From: J029 sp964482495
GTDB taxonomy: Bacteria; Planctomycetota; UBA1135
Assembly: GCA_964482495.1 (NCBI GenBank)
Contig: CAYZXS010000003.1
Coordinates: forward strand, 62,001-126,000
Length of the DNA: 64,000 nucleotides
Direction of reading: 5' to 3'
Program-made: the position numbers and the translations under genes
In this document: positions 1-7,723 of the stretch, one piece after another
How positions within the stretch are numbered: position 1 is the first letter of the stretch
How the letters are laid out: every line of letters begins with the position of its first letter
The notes under the pieces: model-generated
The model's input: the letters and a program-made list of their open reading frames with translations, nothing else
Databases searched by the model: none
What the model was told of the DNA's origin: nothing

Positions 1-953
1 GCCACCGGGCCTTCCGGGACTGGCCGGAGCTGCTGCGGCCGGGCGACCTCGTGGTCTTGAATGACACCCGGGTGGTGCCGGCCCGCTTCGTCGCCCGCAA
101 GCCCAGCGGCGGACGGGTCGAGGGCCTGTGGCTGGAGGCGCGGCCCGACGGCCGGGCGCTGTTCCTGCTGTCGGGGAGTCGCCTGCGGCCGGGAACGGAG
201 CTCCTGCTAGCCAACGGTGATTACCGGCTGCGCTTGGCCGAGAAGACCGCTCCTGGCCGCTGGCTCTTGGAAGACGGATCGGGGCTGGGTTGGTTACGCC
301 TGCTTTCGGTGGCCGGTTCGACGCCGCTGCCGCCGTACATCCGCAGCCGCCGCGAGCGGGCCGGCGAGCCCGACGACAGCGCCGAGGACCGCGAGCGTTA
401 CCAGACCGTCTTCGCCGCCGCGGCCGGCGCCGTGGCCGCTCCGACCGCCAGCTTGCACTTCGACGAGGGCGTCCTGGCCGAGCTGGCCAGCCGCGGGGTC
501 GAATCCGCGACCGTGACCCTGCACGTGGGGGAGGGGACCTTCCTGCCGGTCAGCGCCGAGCGGGTGGAGGACCACCCGATGCACGCCGAGCGCTTCGCCA
601 TCCCCGCCGCGACCGCCGAGGCCCTCGCCGCCGCCCGCGCCCGCGGCGGCCGCGTCATCGCCGCCGGCACCACCGTCTGCCGGGTGCTCGAGAGCTACGG
701 CCGCGACGGCCGCACCGAGGGTGCCACCGAGCTCTTCCTGCGCCCAGGCAGCCGCTTCCATTGGACCGACGCCTTGCTGACCAACTTCCACACCCCGCGC
801 AGCACGCTGCTGGCGTTGGTGGCCGCCTTCGCCGAGCACGCCGGCGCCGGCGATGGCCTGGCGCTGGTCAAGCGCGCCTACGCCGCGGCCGTGGAGCAGC
901 GCTACCGCTTCTACTCCTACGGCGACGCCTCCTTCTGGGCTGCCGAGGGCTAG
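1..953 (+). CDS. queA: S-adenosylmethionine:tRNA ribosyltransferase-isomerase (5' end outside window)
   Basis: QueA transfers and isomerises the ribosyl part of SAM onto 7-aminomethyl-7-deazaguanine in tRNA, giving epoxyqueuosine in the cytoplasm. The frame is open from base 3 and reads HRAFRDWPELLRPGD directly before VLNDTRVVPARF, a typical QueA N-terminal stretch. The GTG at 51 is therefore internal and roughly the first 30-40 residues lie left of the window. Family signatures visible are LHVGEGTFLPV, DHPMHAERF and, near the end, NFHTPRSTLLALV. About 316 residues are present, against roughly 340-350 for the family. The TAG stop sits in the tetramer CTAG (950-953), which also supplies the stop of the convergent next gene. 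Assignment is secure; only the missing start is uncertain. Confidence 0.95.
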   Translation, partial: HRAFRDWPELLRPGDLVVLNDTRVVPARFVARKPSGGRVEGLWLEARPDGRALFLLSGSRLRPGTELLLANGDYRLRLAEKTAPGRWLLEDGSGLGWLRLLSVAGSTPLPPYIRSRRERAGEPDDSAEDRERYQTVFAAAAGAVAAPTASLHFDEGVLAELASRGVESATVTLHVGEGTFLPVSAERVEDHPMHAERFAIPAATAEALAAARARGGRVIAAGTTVCRVLESYGRDGRTEGATELFLRPGSRFHWTDALLTNFHTPRSTLLALVAAFAEHAGAGDGLALVKRAYAAAVEQRYRFYSYGDASFWAAEG

Positions 954-1276
954 TCCGCGGCGTTCGCCCGCGACAGCTCGACTTCGATCTGCTTCAGGCG
1001 CTGGTCCATGGTCTGGAGCTCAGAATTGATCTGCTTGAGCAGGCCGACCATCTGCTGGCCGTCGGCGCCGGCGGTCTCGGCCTGGGTCGCCAGGTGGCCG
1101 TCGATCGACTTCAGCAGCGCGATCATCTCGATCCGCTGCTTGGCCGGATTGGCGCGCTCGACGTTCTGCGGAGCGGGGCTCTGCGGCGGGCCGGCGTGCA
1201 CACCAGCGACGAGCGCGCCGGCGGTGCACAGGAGCAGGAGGGCGGTTGTGGCGCTTCCTTTGCGGGTCTTGACCAT
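950..1276 (-). CDS. Small secreted coiled-coil protein, function unknown
   Basis: A 108-residue protein. Residues 1-29 form a signal peptide (MVKTRKG, then a run of A/L/V ending in GVHA). After a proline-rich stretch, residues about 45-105 are heptad-like and charged (EMIALLKSIDGHL, QMVGLLKQINSELQTMDQRL), so a coiled coil is likely. I chose ATG 1276 rather than an upstream start in the same frame because GGAGAG lies 7 nt before it and the hydrophobic signal core begins right after it. The gene is convergent with queA and overlaps it by 4 bp. No family was recognised. A small periplasmic oligomer is the most that can be inferred. Confidence 0.7.
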   Translation of the reverse strand: MVKTRKGSATTALLLLCTAGALVAGVHAGPPQSPAPQNVERANPAKQRIEMIALLKSIDGHLATQAETAGADGQQMVGLLKQINSELQTMDQRLKQIEVELSRANAAD

Positions 1277-1384
1277 GGTTCTCTCCGTTCCCCGGCGTCC
1301 CGGGGCGGTCCGCGCGCGCCGGAGGAGGCGGTGCGGCCTACAACGGTTCAACGGCTGGTCCCGCTCTGGGCTTGAGTGGTTTCG

Positions 1385-1489
1385 TCAGCCGAAGATCACC
1401 CAGAACCAGATTAGGCCCATCTGGCGGCCCTGGCGTTGGCGCTCGGCCAGCCAGGCGCCGAGCGCCTCCGGCTCCTCGCGGCGGAGCAT
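1385..1489 (-). CDS. Possible 34-aa small protein downstream of the PLP decarboxylase
   Basis: This short frame follows the decarboxylase on the same strand. It reads MLRREEPEALGAWLAERQRQ and continues to a hydrophobic tail, GLIWFWVIFG. Third codon positions are almost all G or C, as in the neighbouring genes. The same frame stays protein-like for about 12 codons upstream (AAAREAAIQ) to a TAG near 1527, but no ATG, GTG or TTG is available there. The true start could thus be ATG 1489, or an unusual codon such as the ATT overlapping the decarboxylase end. A charged helix plus a WFWVIFG tail suggests a small membrane-associated peptide. No Shine-Dalgarno sequence is evident. The call is tentative. 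Confidence 0.35.
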   Translation of the reverse strand: MLRREEPEALGAWLAERQRQGRQMGLIWFWVIFG

Positions 1490-1520
1490 CTGGATGGCCG
1501 CCTCGCGGGCGGCCGCTCCC

Positions 1521-2960
1521 TCACAAATCTACGCCGACCGCCTCGACCGCGTCGAAGACCGCGGCCAGGTCCTGCTCGGTCAGCTCGGGGTGGGTGAGGA
1601 CCAGGCGCAGGGCCTCGCGGCCGTCGATCTTGCTGTAGTTGAGCATGACCTCGCCGCTGCGCTTGAGGCGCTCGCGCAGCTCGACGTTCATGGCGTCGAT
1701 GCGTTCGATCGGCCGCTCGGCGAGCGGCGCGCCGCGCCACTCGGCGGGGATCCAGCGGAACAGCAGGTTGCAGCCCTTGGGCTCGCGGATCAGCTCCAGC
1801 GAATCGCGCTCGAGCACCATGCGCCGGGCGTGGCCGACGTTCTCGAAGGCGCGCTCGACGCGGGCCCGGTAGCCCTCGTCGCCCTGCGCCTGCCAGGCCA
1901 GCCACAGCTTCAGGGCGTCGACCCGGCGGCCACACTGCAGGGTCATGTCGCCGCGGTCGCGGTTGCCCTCGTCGGTGTCGTGGAAGAGGTAGTCGGCGCG
2001 GGTCTCGAAGGTGTCGTGCAGCAGCCCGCGGTCGCGCATCAGCAGCGCTGAGCAGTGCAGCGGCACGGCCATGGTCTTGTGCGGGTTGAAGCACATCGAG
2101 TCGGCGCGCTCGATGCCGGCCATCAGGCCGCGGTGCTTCGGGGAGAAGAGGACGTTGCCGCCGAAGGCGGCGTCGACGTGCAGCCACATGCCGTGGCGCG
2201 CAGCGACCTCGGCCACGGCGTCGATCGGGTCATAGCTGGCGGCCATGGTGGTGCCGGAGGTGGCGCAGACGAAGAAGGGCTTCAGGCCCTCGTCCTCGGC
2301 CGCGGCGACCGCCCGCTCGAGCTCGGCTGGGATCATGGCGCCGTCGGCGTCGCAGGGCACCGCGCGCATGCCCTTCAGGCCGAAGCCGAGGATGCCGGCG
2401 GCGCGGGCGATCGAGTAATGGGCCTCGGCGCTGGCGAAGACCACCGGCCGGTCCTCGGGGCCGAAACCGTCGATGCGGGCCCGCGGGAAGGCCCGCGTCC
2501 GCGCCGCCAGCATCGCCATCAGGTTGGAGATGCTGCCGCCGGGGTTGAGCAGCGCCTCGCCACGGTCGAAGCCGGCCAGGGCGCACAGCCGCTCGCTCAA
2601 CTTCTCCTCCATCAGCGTGAACACCGGCGCCGCCTCGTAGGTGTACATCGAGGAGTTGGCGACCGCCGCCAGCCACTCGCCGACCACGCCGGCCGGATCG
2701 AGGTGATTGAAGAGCTGGTTGAAGAAGCGCGGGTGACCGGTGCGGACGCTGTAGCGGAGCAGGGTCTCAGCCTGCTCGAGCACGCTCTCGATCGGCAGCC
2801 CCTGTCGCGGCAGCTCGAGGGCCAGCAAGCCCTCGAGCTCCTCGGGAGAGCGCCACTCTACGATCGGCCGGGACCGGTCGAGGTTGCCCTCCAGGTGCGC
2901 CGCCGCGATCTGCGCGGCGCGCTGGAGCAGGGTGTCGATTTCGGTGGCGATGGCGGCCAT
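1521..2960 (-). CDS. PLP-dependent group II decarboxylase (glutamate / cysteine sulfinate / aspartate type)
   Basis: A cytoplasmic enzyme of 479 residues that removes the alpha-carboxyl group of an acidic or sulfinic amino acid using pyridoxal phosphate. Visible landmarks are PGGSISNLMAM (about 140-150), the AEAHYS histidine (H181) that stacks on the PLP ring, LHVDAAFGG (D263 pairs with the PLP nitrogen) and FNPHKTM with the Schiff-base lysine K295. The stretch around WLHVDAAFGGNVLFSPKHR resembles animal-type cysteine sulfinate and glutamate decarboxylases more than bacterial GadB. Substrate cannot be decided from sequence alone. The gene has no Shine-Dalgarno sequence; a -10-like TAAGCT lies 11 nt before the ATG. 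A possible 34-aa frame follows it downstream. Confidence 0.9.
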   Translation of the reverse strand: MAAIATEIDTLLQRAAQIAAAHLEGNLDRSRPIVEWRSPEELEGLLALELPRQGLPIESVLEQAETLLRYSVRTGHPRFFNQLFNHLDPAGVVGEWLAAVANSSMYTYEAAPVFTLMEEKLSERLCALAGFDRGEALLNPGGSISNLMAMLAARTRAFPRARIDGFGPEDRPVVFASAEAHYSIARAAGILGFGLKGMRAVPCDADGAMIPAELERAVAAAEDEGLKPFFVCATSGTTMAASYDPIDAVAEVAARHGMWLHVDAAFGGNVLFSPKHRGLMAGIERADSMCFNPHKTMAVPLHCSALLMRDRGLLHDTFETRADYLFHDTDEGNRDRGDMTLQCGRRVDALKLWLAWQAQGDEGYRARVERAFENVGHARRMVLERDSLELIREPKGCNLLFRWIPAEWRGAPLAERPIERIDAMNVELRERLKRSGEVMLNYSKIDGREALRLVLTHPELTEQDLAAVFDAVEAVGVDL

Positions 2961-2971
2961 GGAAGCGCGAT

Positions 2972-2977
2972 AGCTTA
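2972..2977 (-). promoter_or_regulatory. -10-like hexamer close to decarboxylase start
   Basis: TAAGCT on the minus strand lies 11 nt upstream of ATG 2960. With usual spacing the transcript would start within a few bases of the ATG, giving a leaderless or near-leaderless message. No -35 match was seen. Confidence 0.45.
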
Positions 2978-3021
2978 CAGCCCAAGGCCGGATCGGGCAG
3001 CCCTGCCCCCCTCTGCGGACG

Positions 3022-3129
3022 ACTCGACATCAGGAACCGATTTGGCTCCCTGACCTCCTGGGGCGTCGATGGCGGTCGGCGTCGGCGTTCCTGGAGGTCA
3101 GGGAGCCAGTTTGGTTCCTGATGTCGAGT
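3022..3129. repeat. Long inverted repeat, 40-bp arms, intergenic
   Basis: Left arm 3022-3061 and right arm 3090-3129 are reverse complements at 36 of 40 positions, around a 28-nt spacer. Each arm also holds an internal imperfect palindrome built on TCAGG...CCTGA. The element lies between the start of the minus-strand decarboxylase (2960) and the 3' end of the minus-strand secreted-protein gene (3198). It contains no gene. The design is like a REP/BIME-type palindromic element; it could also act as a terminator for the gene ending at 3198, although no T-run follows. Confidence 0.85.
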
Positions 3130-3197
3130 TCCCCGGAGGCGGCGGTGAGGGAGATCGGAGAGGAGGCCGGGCAGGGAGCCGTCGCCGCCCCGGCCCC

Positions 3198-4151
3198 TCA
3201 GGGCACCAGCTCCACCGCCACCGCGTTGGACTGGAAGTCGTACGGCGCGACCGTGGTCCAGGCGAAGCTCAGGGTCCGCGGCGCCGCCACCGGGAAGGGG
3301 CCGGGGTGGCTCAGGGTCGCCCGGGCGCGGCCATCGGCGTCGAGGGTGCCGCGGAAGTCGATCAGGTTGGCGTCGTTGGCGCGCTGGTAGATGTAGCGGG
3401 TCATGGCGTCCTGGGTCAGGGGCAGCACCCCGCCGCCGGGCAGGCCGATGCCGCTGGTGCCGCTCATGCTGCCGAGCAGCAGGTACTGGCGGCCGGCGGC
3501 CGGCGGTCCGGCGTTCAGTTCGAAGTGGACGTCGCCGCCCTCGGCCTCGGACAGGGCGTGGTTCTCGAGCTCCAGCGGGTCGGTGAAGCCGTTGACGATG
3601 AAGGCCGGGTAGGCCTCTCCGCCGCAGTCCCAGTCCATCGGCACCAGGACGCCGGGGTTGCCCATGGTGACGTAGACCGGGTGGTCGGGCAGCGACGGGA
3701 TGTTCGACTCGTGGATGAAGAACTCCTTCGGCCCGGCGTCGAGCACAAAGAAGGTGATGCTCATCAGGCAGGTGCTGGAGCCGCCGGGCAGCGGGCCGCC
3801 GACCCCGACGATGAAGCCGGGCGGGGTGTCGAAGTTGAGCGGCGGGCCCGGGACGCCCACGCCCCAGGTCAGGTCCCAGTTGGTGACGACGACGCCGTCG
3901 CTGGCGTCCATGCCGCTGATCACCAGCTCCCACGCGCCGACTCCGGTGAGGTCGCTGAGGCCGTCGATGCAGAGGTAGATCGTCGCCAGGTTGGCGGCTC
4001 CGGGGGCGAGCTCGAGGTGGGAGACGCCGCTGCCGTCGGGCTGGGTGTACAGGCCGATCTGGTCGACCGTGCCTTGGGCGGCGGCGGTCGCCGGGGGCAG
4101 GGCGGCGGCGGCGAGGAGGAGGGGGAGGAGGGAGGCGCGGGAGAAGGACAT
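3198..4151 (-). CDS. Secreted protein with type-1 C-terminal beta module
   Basis: A 317-residue exported protein. ATG 4151 was preferred over an in-frame start 48 bp upstream because it begins a clean signal peptide (MSFSRASLLPLLLAAAAL ending at ATAAAQ). Residues about 27-205 are a beta-rich domain of unknown family, with two cysteines (TCLMS and DWDCGG). Residues about 207-317 are the recurring C-terminal module of this window: GRQYLLLGSMSGTSG, VLPLTQD, GTLDADGRA, and SNAVAVELVP at the very end. The same module ends the proteins at 12591, 25938, 41074 and 42732. The gene stands alone between the inverted repeat at 3022 and the divergent gene at 4346. Function is unknown. Confidence 0.75.
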   Translation of the reverse strand: MSFSRASLLPLLLAAAALPPATAAAQGTVDQIGLYTQPDGSGVSHLELAPGAANLATIYLCIDGLSDLTGVGAWELVISGMDASDGVVVTNWDLTWGVGVPGPPLNFDTPPGFIVGVGGPLPGGSSTCLMSITFFVLDAGPKEFFIHESNIPSLPDHPVYVTMGNPGVLVPMDWDCGGEAYPAFIVNGFTDPLELENHALSEAEGGDVHFELNAGPPAAGRQYLLLGSMSGTSGIGLPGGGVLPLTQDAMTRYIYQRANDANLIDFRGTLDADGRARATLSHPGPFPVAAPRTLSFAWTTVAPYDFQSNAVAVELVP

Positions 4152-4268
4152 GGGGATCGGGTCGGGTGGTGGCGGAACACACGATCCCGCCTGCCCCACC
4201 CCATTCGCCTTCCGCCGCCGGCCTCCCTCAGCTTCTTGGTGGCTCCCCCCGCTCCGCCGGTCTCGTGG

Positions 4269-4274
4269 TAGGCT
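4269..4274 (+). promoter_or_regulatory. -10-like hexamer upstream of CRTAC1-like gene
   Basis: TAGGCT lies 71 nt before ATG 4346 in the divergent intergenic region 4152-4345, which otherwise shows no gene. The same hexamer recurs before several other genes in the window. No convincing -35 box is spaced correctly. Confidence 0.35.
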
Positions 4275-4345
4275 GAGAATCCCCCCGAGAGCAGGCGCGA
4301 ACCCGCCACGGCGCCCGCCTCGCCCGTCCCCTCTCCCCGTGTCCG

Positions 4346-6232
4346 ATGCGGTTCGCGCCCTCCTGCTCCTCCCTGCACTTCCTGCTCCCCGCGGTCCTCG
4401 CGGCGCTCGCCGCCCCTGCCGGCGCCCAGACCTCCTACACCGAGGAGGCCGCCACCAACGGCCTGGCGATGGTCCACAGCCCGGCGCCCGGCCACCCCTC
4501 CACCGGCATGGTCGGCGGCGGTTCGGTCGGCGACTTCAACAACGACGGCTTGCCCGATGTGTTCGTCTTCAGCGGCGGCAGCGGCCCCGACTACCTGTTC
4601 ATCAACCAGGGCGGCGGCCAGTGGCAGGACCAGGCCGCGGCCTGGGGGCTGACCGACGCCATCTACGGCATCGGCTCCGCGGTCGGCGACTTCGACCGCG
4701 ACGGCTGGCTGGACCTCTACGTCACCTCCTGGGGCGACCCAGTGCTGGGCGTCCACGCCGGCGACAACCGCCTCTACCGCAACAACGGCAACGGCAGCTT
4801 CACCGACGTCGCCGCCGCCGCCGGCGTCCAGTTCGGCAGCACCGGCGCCGACAGCTACGGCGCCTGCTGGGGCGACTACGACCTCGACGGCTGGCTGGAC
4901 CTGTTCGTCTCCGCTTACGGCCCGGTCTCGACCCCGAACCGGCTCTACCGCAACAACGGCGACGGCACCTTCAGCGACACCACCGCCGCCGCCGGCCTGA
5001 CGGGCATCGACAGCGTGCACGGCCTCGCCTGCCAGTTCACCGACTTCGACGGCGACCGCTACCCCGAGCTGGTCGCGGTGGGGGACACCGGCACCAGCCG
5101 CTACTACGTCAACAACGGCGACGGCACCTTCACCGACTCGACCGCCACGGTGCAAGACCTGGACAAGCCGAACGGCATGGGCATCGCCACCGGCGACTTC
5201 GACCAAGACGGTGACATCGACTTCTACGTCAGCGACATCTACTGGGCGCTGACGGGCCTGGGCGGCAACCGGCTCTACTGGAACCAGGGCGGCCACGTCT
5301 TCACCGAGGGCGCCAAGGCCGCCGGCTGCGACCTGAACGGCTGGGGTTGGGGCATCGCCGCCAACGACCTCGACAACGACGGCTGGACCGACCTGGCGAC
5401 CACCAACGGCTGGGCCGGCTCCTGGGCCTGGTACCCGACGCGCCTCTTCTACAACAACGGCAACGCCACCTTCACCGACATCGCCGGCAGCTGCGGTATC
5501 AACTACTTCGGCCAAGGCCGCGGCCTGCTGCGCCTCGACGGCGACCGCGACGGCGACGAGGACCTGTTATTGCTGAGCTCCTCCGACGCCTCGCAGTACT
5601 ACCGCAACGACCTCGCCAACGGCTACGGCTGGTTCGATCTCGAGCTCGACACCAGCGGCCACTCCGGCCTGGCGCCCAACGGCTATGGCACCACCGTGCG
5701 CGCGGTGATCGGCGGGACCACCCACCAGCGCCAGCTCGACAGCAACCAGAGCTACCTCGGCCAGAGCGAGCTGAGCCTGCACTTCGGCCTCGGCGGCGCG
5801 ACCCAGATCGACGCGCTGGAGGTCGAGTGGGCGGACGGCTTCACCACCCGCATCAGCAACCTGCCGGCGAACCAGCGGCTGGTCGTCGCGGCCGCGGAGC
5901 CCTACGAGCTGAGCCCGGTGATCCGCGGCCAGACCGTCACCATGACCTTGCGCGGCTGCGCGCCGGGCGACACCACCGGCTTCTTGTTCAGCACCCGCGG
6001 GGCCGGGGCGAGCCCGCCGGTGGGCGCGCTGGGCGGCATGCGCTTGGGCATCCTGCCTCCCTTCGCCATCCGCGGTCCCTACGCCGCCGACGCCGCTGGG
6101 GTGGCGAGCTTCAGCCAGACCGTGCCGATGGCGCTGCCGCCGGGGCCGCTCTGGAGCCAGGCGGTGGTGCAGCGGGGGCCGGGCGGCGCCGAGTCCCTGG
6201 CGAGCAACGTCGTCGCGACCACCATCCAGTAG
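4346..6232 (+). CDS. Secreted FG-GAP/VCBS beta-propeller with ASPIC/UnbV domain
   Basis: A 628-residue protein of the CRTAC1/UnbV type. The signal peptide covers residues 1-28 (LHFLLPAVLAALAAPAGAQ). Calcium-binding FG-GAP loops follow at about 63 (DFNNDGLPD), 115 (DFDRDGWLD), 177 (DYDLDGWLD), 232 (DFDGDRYPE), 288 (DFDQDGDID) and 336 (DLDNDGWTD). The ASPIC/UnbV segment, about 440-515, contains GHSGLAPNGYGTTVR and LHFGLGGATQIDALEVEW. Residues about 525-628 form the type-2 C-terminal module: RGQTVTMTLRGCAPGD, ADAAGVASFSQTVP, then SQAVVQ and SNVV. Proteins of this family are extracellular and probably bind carbohydrate or surface partners; no catalytic role is known. Transcribed alone, divergent from 4151. 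Confidence 0.9.
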   Translation: MRFAPSCSSLHFLLPAVLAALAAPAGAQTSYTEEAATNGLAMVHSPAPGHPSTGMVGGGSVGDFNNDGLPDVFVFSGGSGPDYLFINQGGGQWQDQAAAWGLTDAIYGIGSAVGDFDRDGWLDLYVTSWGDPVLGVHAGDNRLYRNNGNGSFTDVAAAAGVQFGSTGADSYGACWGDYDLDGWLDLFVSAYGPVSTPNRLYRNNGDGTFSDTTAAAGLTGIDSVHGLACQFTDFDGDRYPELVAVGDTGTSRYYVNNGDGTFTDSTATVQDLDKPNGMGIATGDFDQDGDIDFYVSDIYWALTGLGGNRLYWNQGGHVFTEGAKAAGCDLNGWGWGIAANDLDNDGWTDLATTNGWAGSWAWYPTRLFYNNGNATFTDIAGSCGINYFGQGRGLLRLDGDRDGDEDLLLLSSSDASQYYRNDLANGYGWFDLELDTSGHSGLAPNGYGTTVRAVIGGTTHQRQLDSNQSYLGQSELSLHFGLGGATQIDALEVEWADGFTTRISNLPANQRLVVAAAEPYELSPVIRGQTVTMTLRGCAPGDTTGFLFSTRGAGASPPVGALGGMRLGILPPFAIRGPYAADAAGVASFSQTVPMALPPGPLWSQAVVQRGPGGAESLASNVVATTIQ

Positions 6233-6315
6233 CCCCGCGGCAGGGAGAATCTCCCCTTCCCGGCGCCGCCGAGGATGGTAAGGCGTGCCTTGTGTCCTGC
6301 AGGATCAGGGTTTAG

Positions 6316-6648
6316 GTGAGCCTTCGGGGCCAGCCTCCCCGCTCACCTGATTTGGTCGCACCTGAACTCCCTCCCGAACTCAAGCGCGCCGGGTTCCGGC
6401 GCCAGCGTTCCCTCGACGTCCGCCCCATCGTGGCCCGCGGCGAGGACCCCTTCACGCTGATCATGGCCGCCGCGGACTCCCTGGACCGGGACGAAGTCCT
6501 CCATTTGGCGGTGAGTTTCGACCCGCTGCCGCTCTACACCGTGCTCGGCGGCCGCGGCTTCCAGAGCCTGACCCAGCGGAGCGGCACGCGCTACAACCTC
6601 TGGTTCTATCCGGCCACGGCCGAGCTGGGCCACCAGGCCAGCGCTTGA
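6316..6648 (+). CDS. DUF2249 domain protein
   Basis: A 110-residue cytoplasmic protein. The segment LDVRPIVARGEDPFTLIMAA, the FDPLPLYTVLGGRGF stretch and a final aromatic strand (YNLWFYP) match the DUF2249 fold, a small SirA/TusA-like domain often found beside DUF542, hemerythrin or cupin proteins in nitrogen or redox metabolism. The frame opens directly after a TAG at 6313, so GTG 6316 is the outermost possible start. TTG 6352 is an alternative that would remove a proline-rich leader. No Shine-Dalgarno sequence is visible. The region 6233-6315 before it holds only small palindromes (a GGGAG/CTCCC hairpin near 6243 and TCCTGCAGGA near 6294). Exact role unknown. Confidence 0.75.
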   Translation: MSLRGQPPRSPDLVAPELPPELKRAGFRRQRSLDVRPIVARGEDPFTLIMAAADSLDRDEVLHLAVSFDPLPLYTVLGGRGFQSLTQRSGTRYNLWFYPATAELGHQASA

Positions 6649-6676
6649 GCTCACGGGCCGGGTTCGAGGCCCCTGG

Positions 6677-6682
6677 TAGGCT
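6677..6682 (+). promoter_or_regulatory. -10-like hexamer 10 nt before crcB start
   Basis: TAGGCT ends 10 nt before ATG 6693 and there is no Shine-Dalgarno sequence. The arrangement fits a leaderless crcB message and supports ATG 6693 over an upstream start at 6645. Confidence 0.5.
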
Positions 6683-6692
6683 CTCCCGGTCC

Positions 6693-7082
6693 ATGTTCGC
6701 CCGCCTCCTGTGGATCGCCGCCGCCGGCGCGCTCGGTACGCTCGCCCGTTACGGCATGAGCGGCCTCGGCGACCGCTGGCACGCGGCCGGCTTCCCGGTC
6801 GGAACGCTGGCGGTGAACGTGTTCGGCTGCCTCCTGTTCGGTTGCCTCGGCGCCCTCGCCGAGCACCGCGCCGGGCTCAGCCCGGAGACCCGGCTGATCG
6901 TGACCGTCGGTTTCCTCGGCGCCTTCACCACCTTCTCGACCTTCGCCTTCGAGTCGGCGCAGTTCTTGCAGGACGCGCGCTTGAGCATGGCCTTGGTGAA
7001 CATCACCGTTCAGAACATCGTCGGCGTGCTGGCGATCTTCGGCGGCGCCGCGCTCGGCAACCGGGTCTTCGCGACCGCCTGA
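6693..7082 (+). CDS. crcB: Fluoride channel CrcB/Fluc
   Basis: A 129-residue inner-membrane protein that exports fluoride as a dual-topology dimer. Four hydrophobic segments are visible: about 3-22, 34-53, 66-90 and 98-124. Family signatures are GALGTLARYGMS, LAVNVFGCLLFG (with the conserved pore asparagine) and GFLGAFTTFSTFAFES (the conserved TTFSTF loop). Length matches the family. I set the start at ATG 6693 because the earlier in-frame ATG at 6645 overlaps the preceding gene and adds a non-membrane leader. No fluoride riboswitch was recognised upstream; the gene follows the DUF2249 gene by 45 bp and seems to have its own promoter-like hexamer. Confidence 0.93.
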   Translation: MFARLLWIAAAGALGTLARYGMSGLGDRWHAAGFPVGTLAVNVFGCLLFGCLGALAEHRAGLSPETRLIVTVGFLGAFTTFSTFAFESAQFLQDARLSMALVNITVQNIVGVLAIFGGAALGNRVFATA

Positions 7083-7111
7083 GGGCCGCGGACCGCCGGC
7101 CCCTCCCGGCT

Positions 7112-7654
7112 TCAGGCCCGCAGCGGCTTGTGCCCGCGCTGCTGCCGCCGCTGATTGAGCGCGTGCAGCGCCGCCGGCGCCTTCGCCAACAGCTTGATGA
7201 GCTGCGACCGGGACACCCGCAATGCCTCGGCCGCCGCAGGCAGGTCGTCCTCGTAGAGATGGAGGACGTCGAGGGCCTCGGCCAGGATGGCCGGGAAGTC
7301 CTCGTGCTCGGGGTTGACGGCGATGCGCTTCTTGCGGACCCGGCCGAGCCAGAGCTCGCTGGGGGCGAAGGCGCCCGGCGGCACGAAGTCCTCGTCGCGC
7401 AACGGAGTGCGGTAATCCAGCGCCAGGTTCAGGCGCAGGCGGAAGAAGGCGACCTGGTTGTTGCGGTGCTGGCTGCGGCGCTCGCCGGCGAAGGCGCAGA
7501 TGCCGGTCGGGACGTGGGTGAGCCGGATCTCGGTCTCGACCCGGTTGCGGTGCTGGCCGCCCGGCCCGGAGCCGCGGGTGCGCTCGGTGCGCAGGGCCTT
7601 GCGCAGCTCATCCTCCGGCAGCCGGGCCGGGTGGATCCGGGGAGGGTCTTCCAT
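7112..7654 (-). CDS. Release-factor-like protein with GGQ motif (RF-1 domain)
   Basis: A 180-residue protein with the class I release-factor catalytic domain: RGSGPGGQHRNRV with GGQ at residues 32-34, followed by ETEIRLTHVPTGICAFA and RSQHRNNQ. The GGQ glutamine drives peptidyl-tRNA hydrolysis in RF1/RF2 and in ArfB. The protein lacks the codon-recognition domains of RF1/RF2. Its C-terminal part (about 110-180) is longer than the plain basic tail of ArfB and includes a helix-turn-helix-like stretch (AAEALRVSRSQLIKLLAK). A ribosome-rescue or related hydrolase role is inferred. Start chosen at ATG 7654; the frame stays open much further upstream but there lies antisense to the gene at 7724. Convergent with crcB. 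Confidence 0.85.
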   Translation of the reverse strand: MEDPPRIHPARLPEDELRKALRTERTRGSGPGGQHRNRVETEIRLTHVPTGICAFAGERRSQHRNNQVAFFRLRLNLALDYRTPLRDEDFVPPGAFAPSELWLGRVRKKRIAVNPEHEDFPAILAEALDVLHLYEDDLPAAAEALRVSRSQLIKLLAKAPAALHALNQRRQQRGHKPLRA

Positions 7655-7723
7655 GGCGTGGCATGATGACGAGGAGGGAAGATCGCCGCCACTGACGGCG
7701 TCCCACTCCTCAGGAGGTATGTC

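Noticed and set aside
6600..6692. Possible fluoride riboswitch upstream of crcB.
   Set aside because: No crcB-motif consensus was seen, and the promoter-like hexamer lies too close to the start to leave room for a riboswitch leader.
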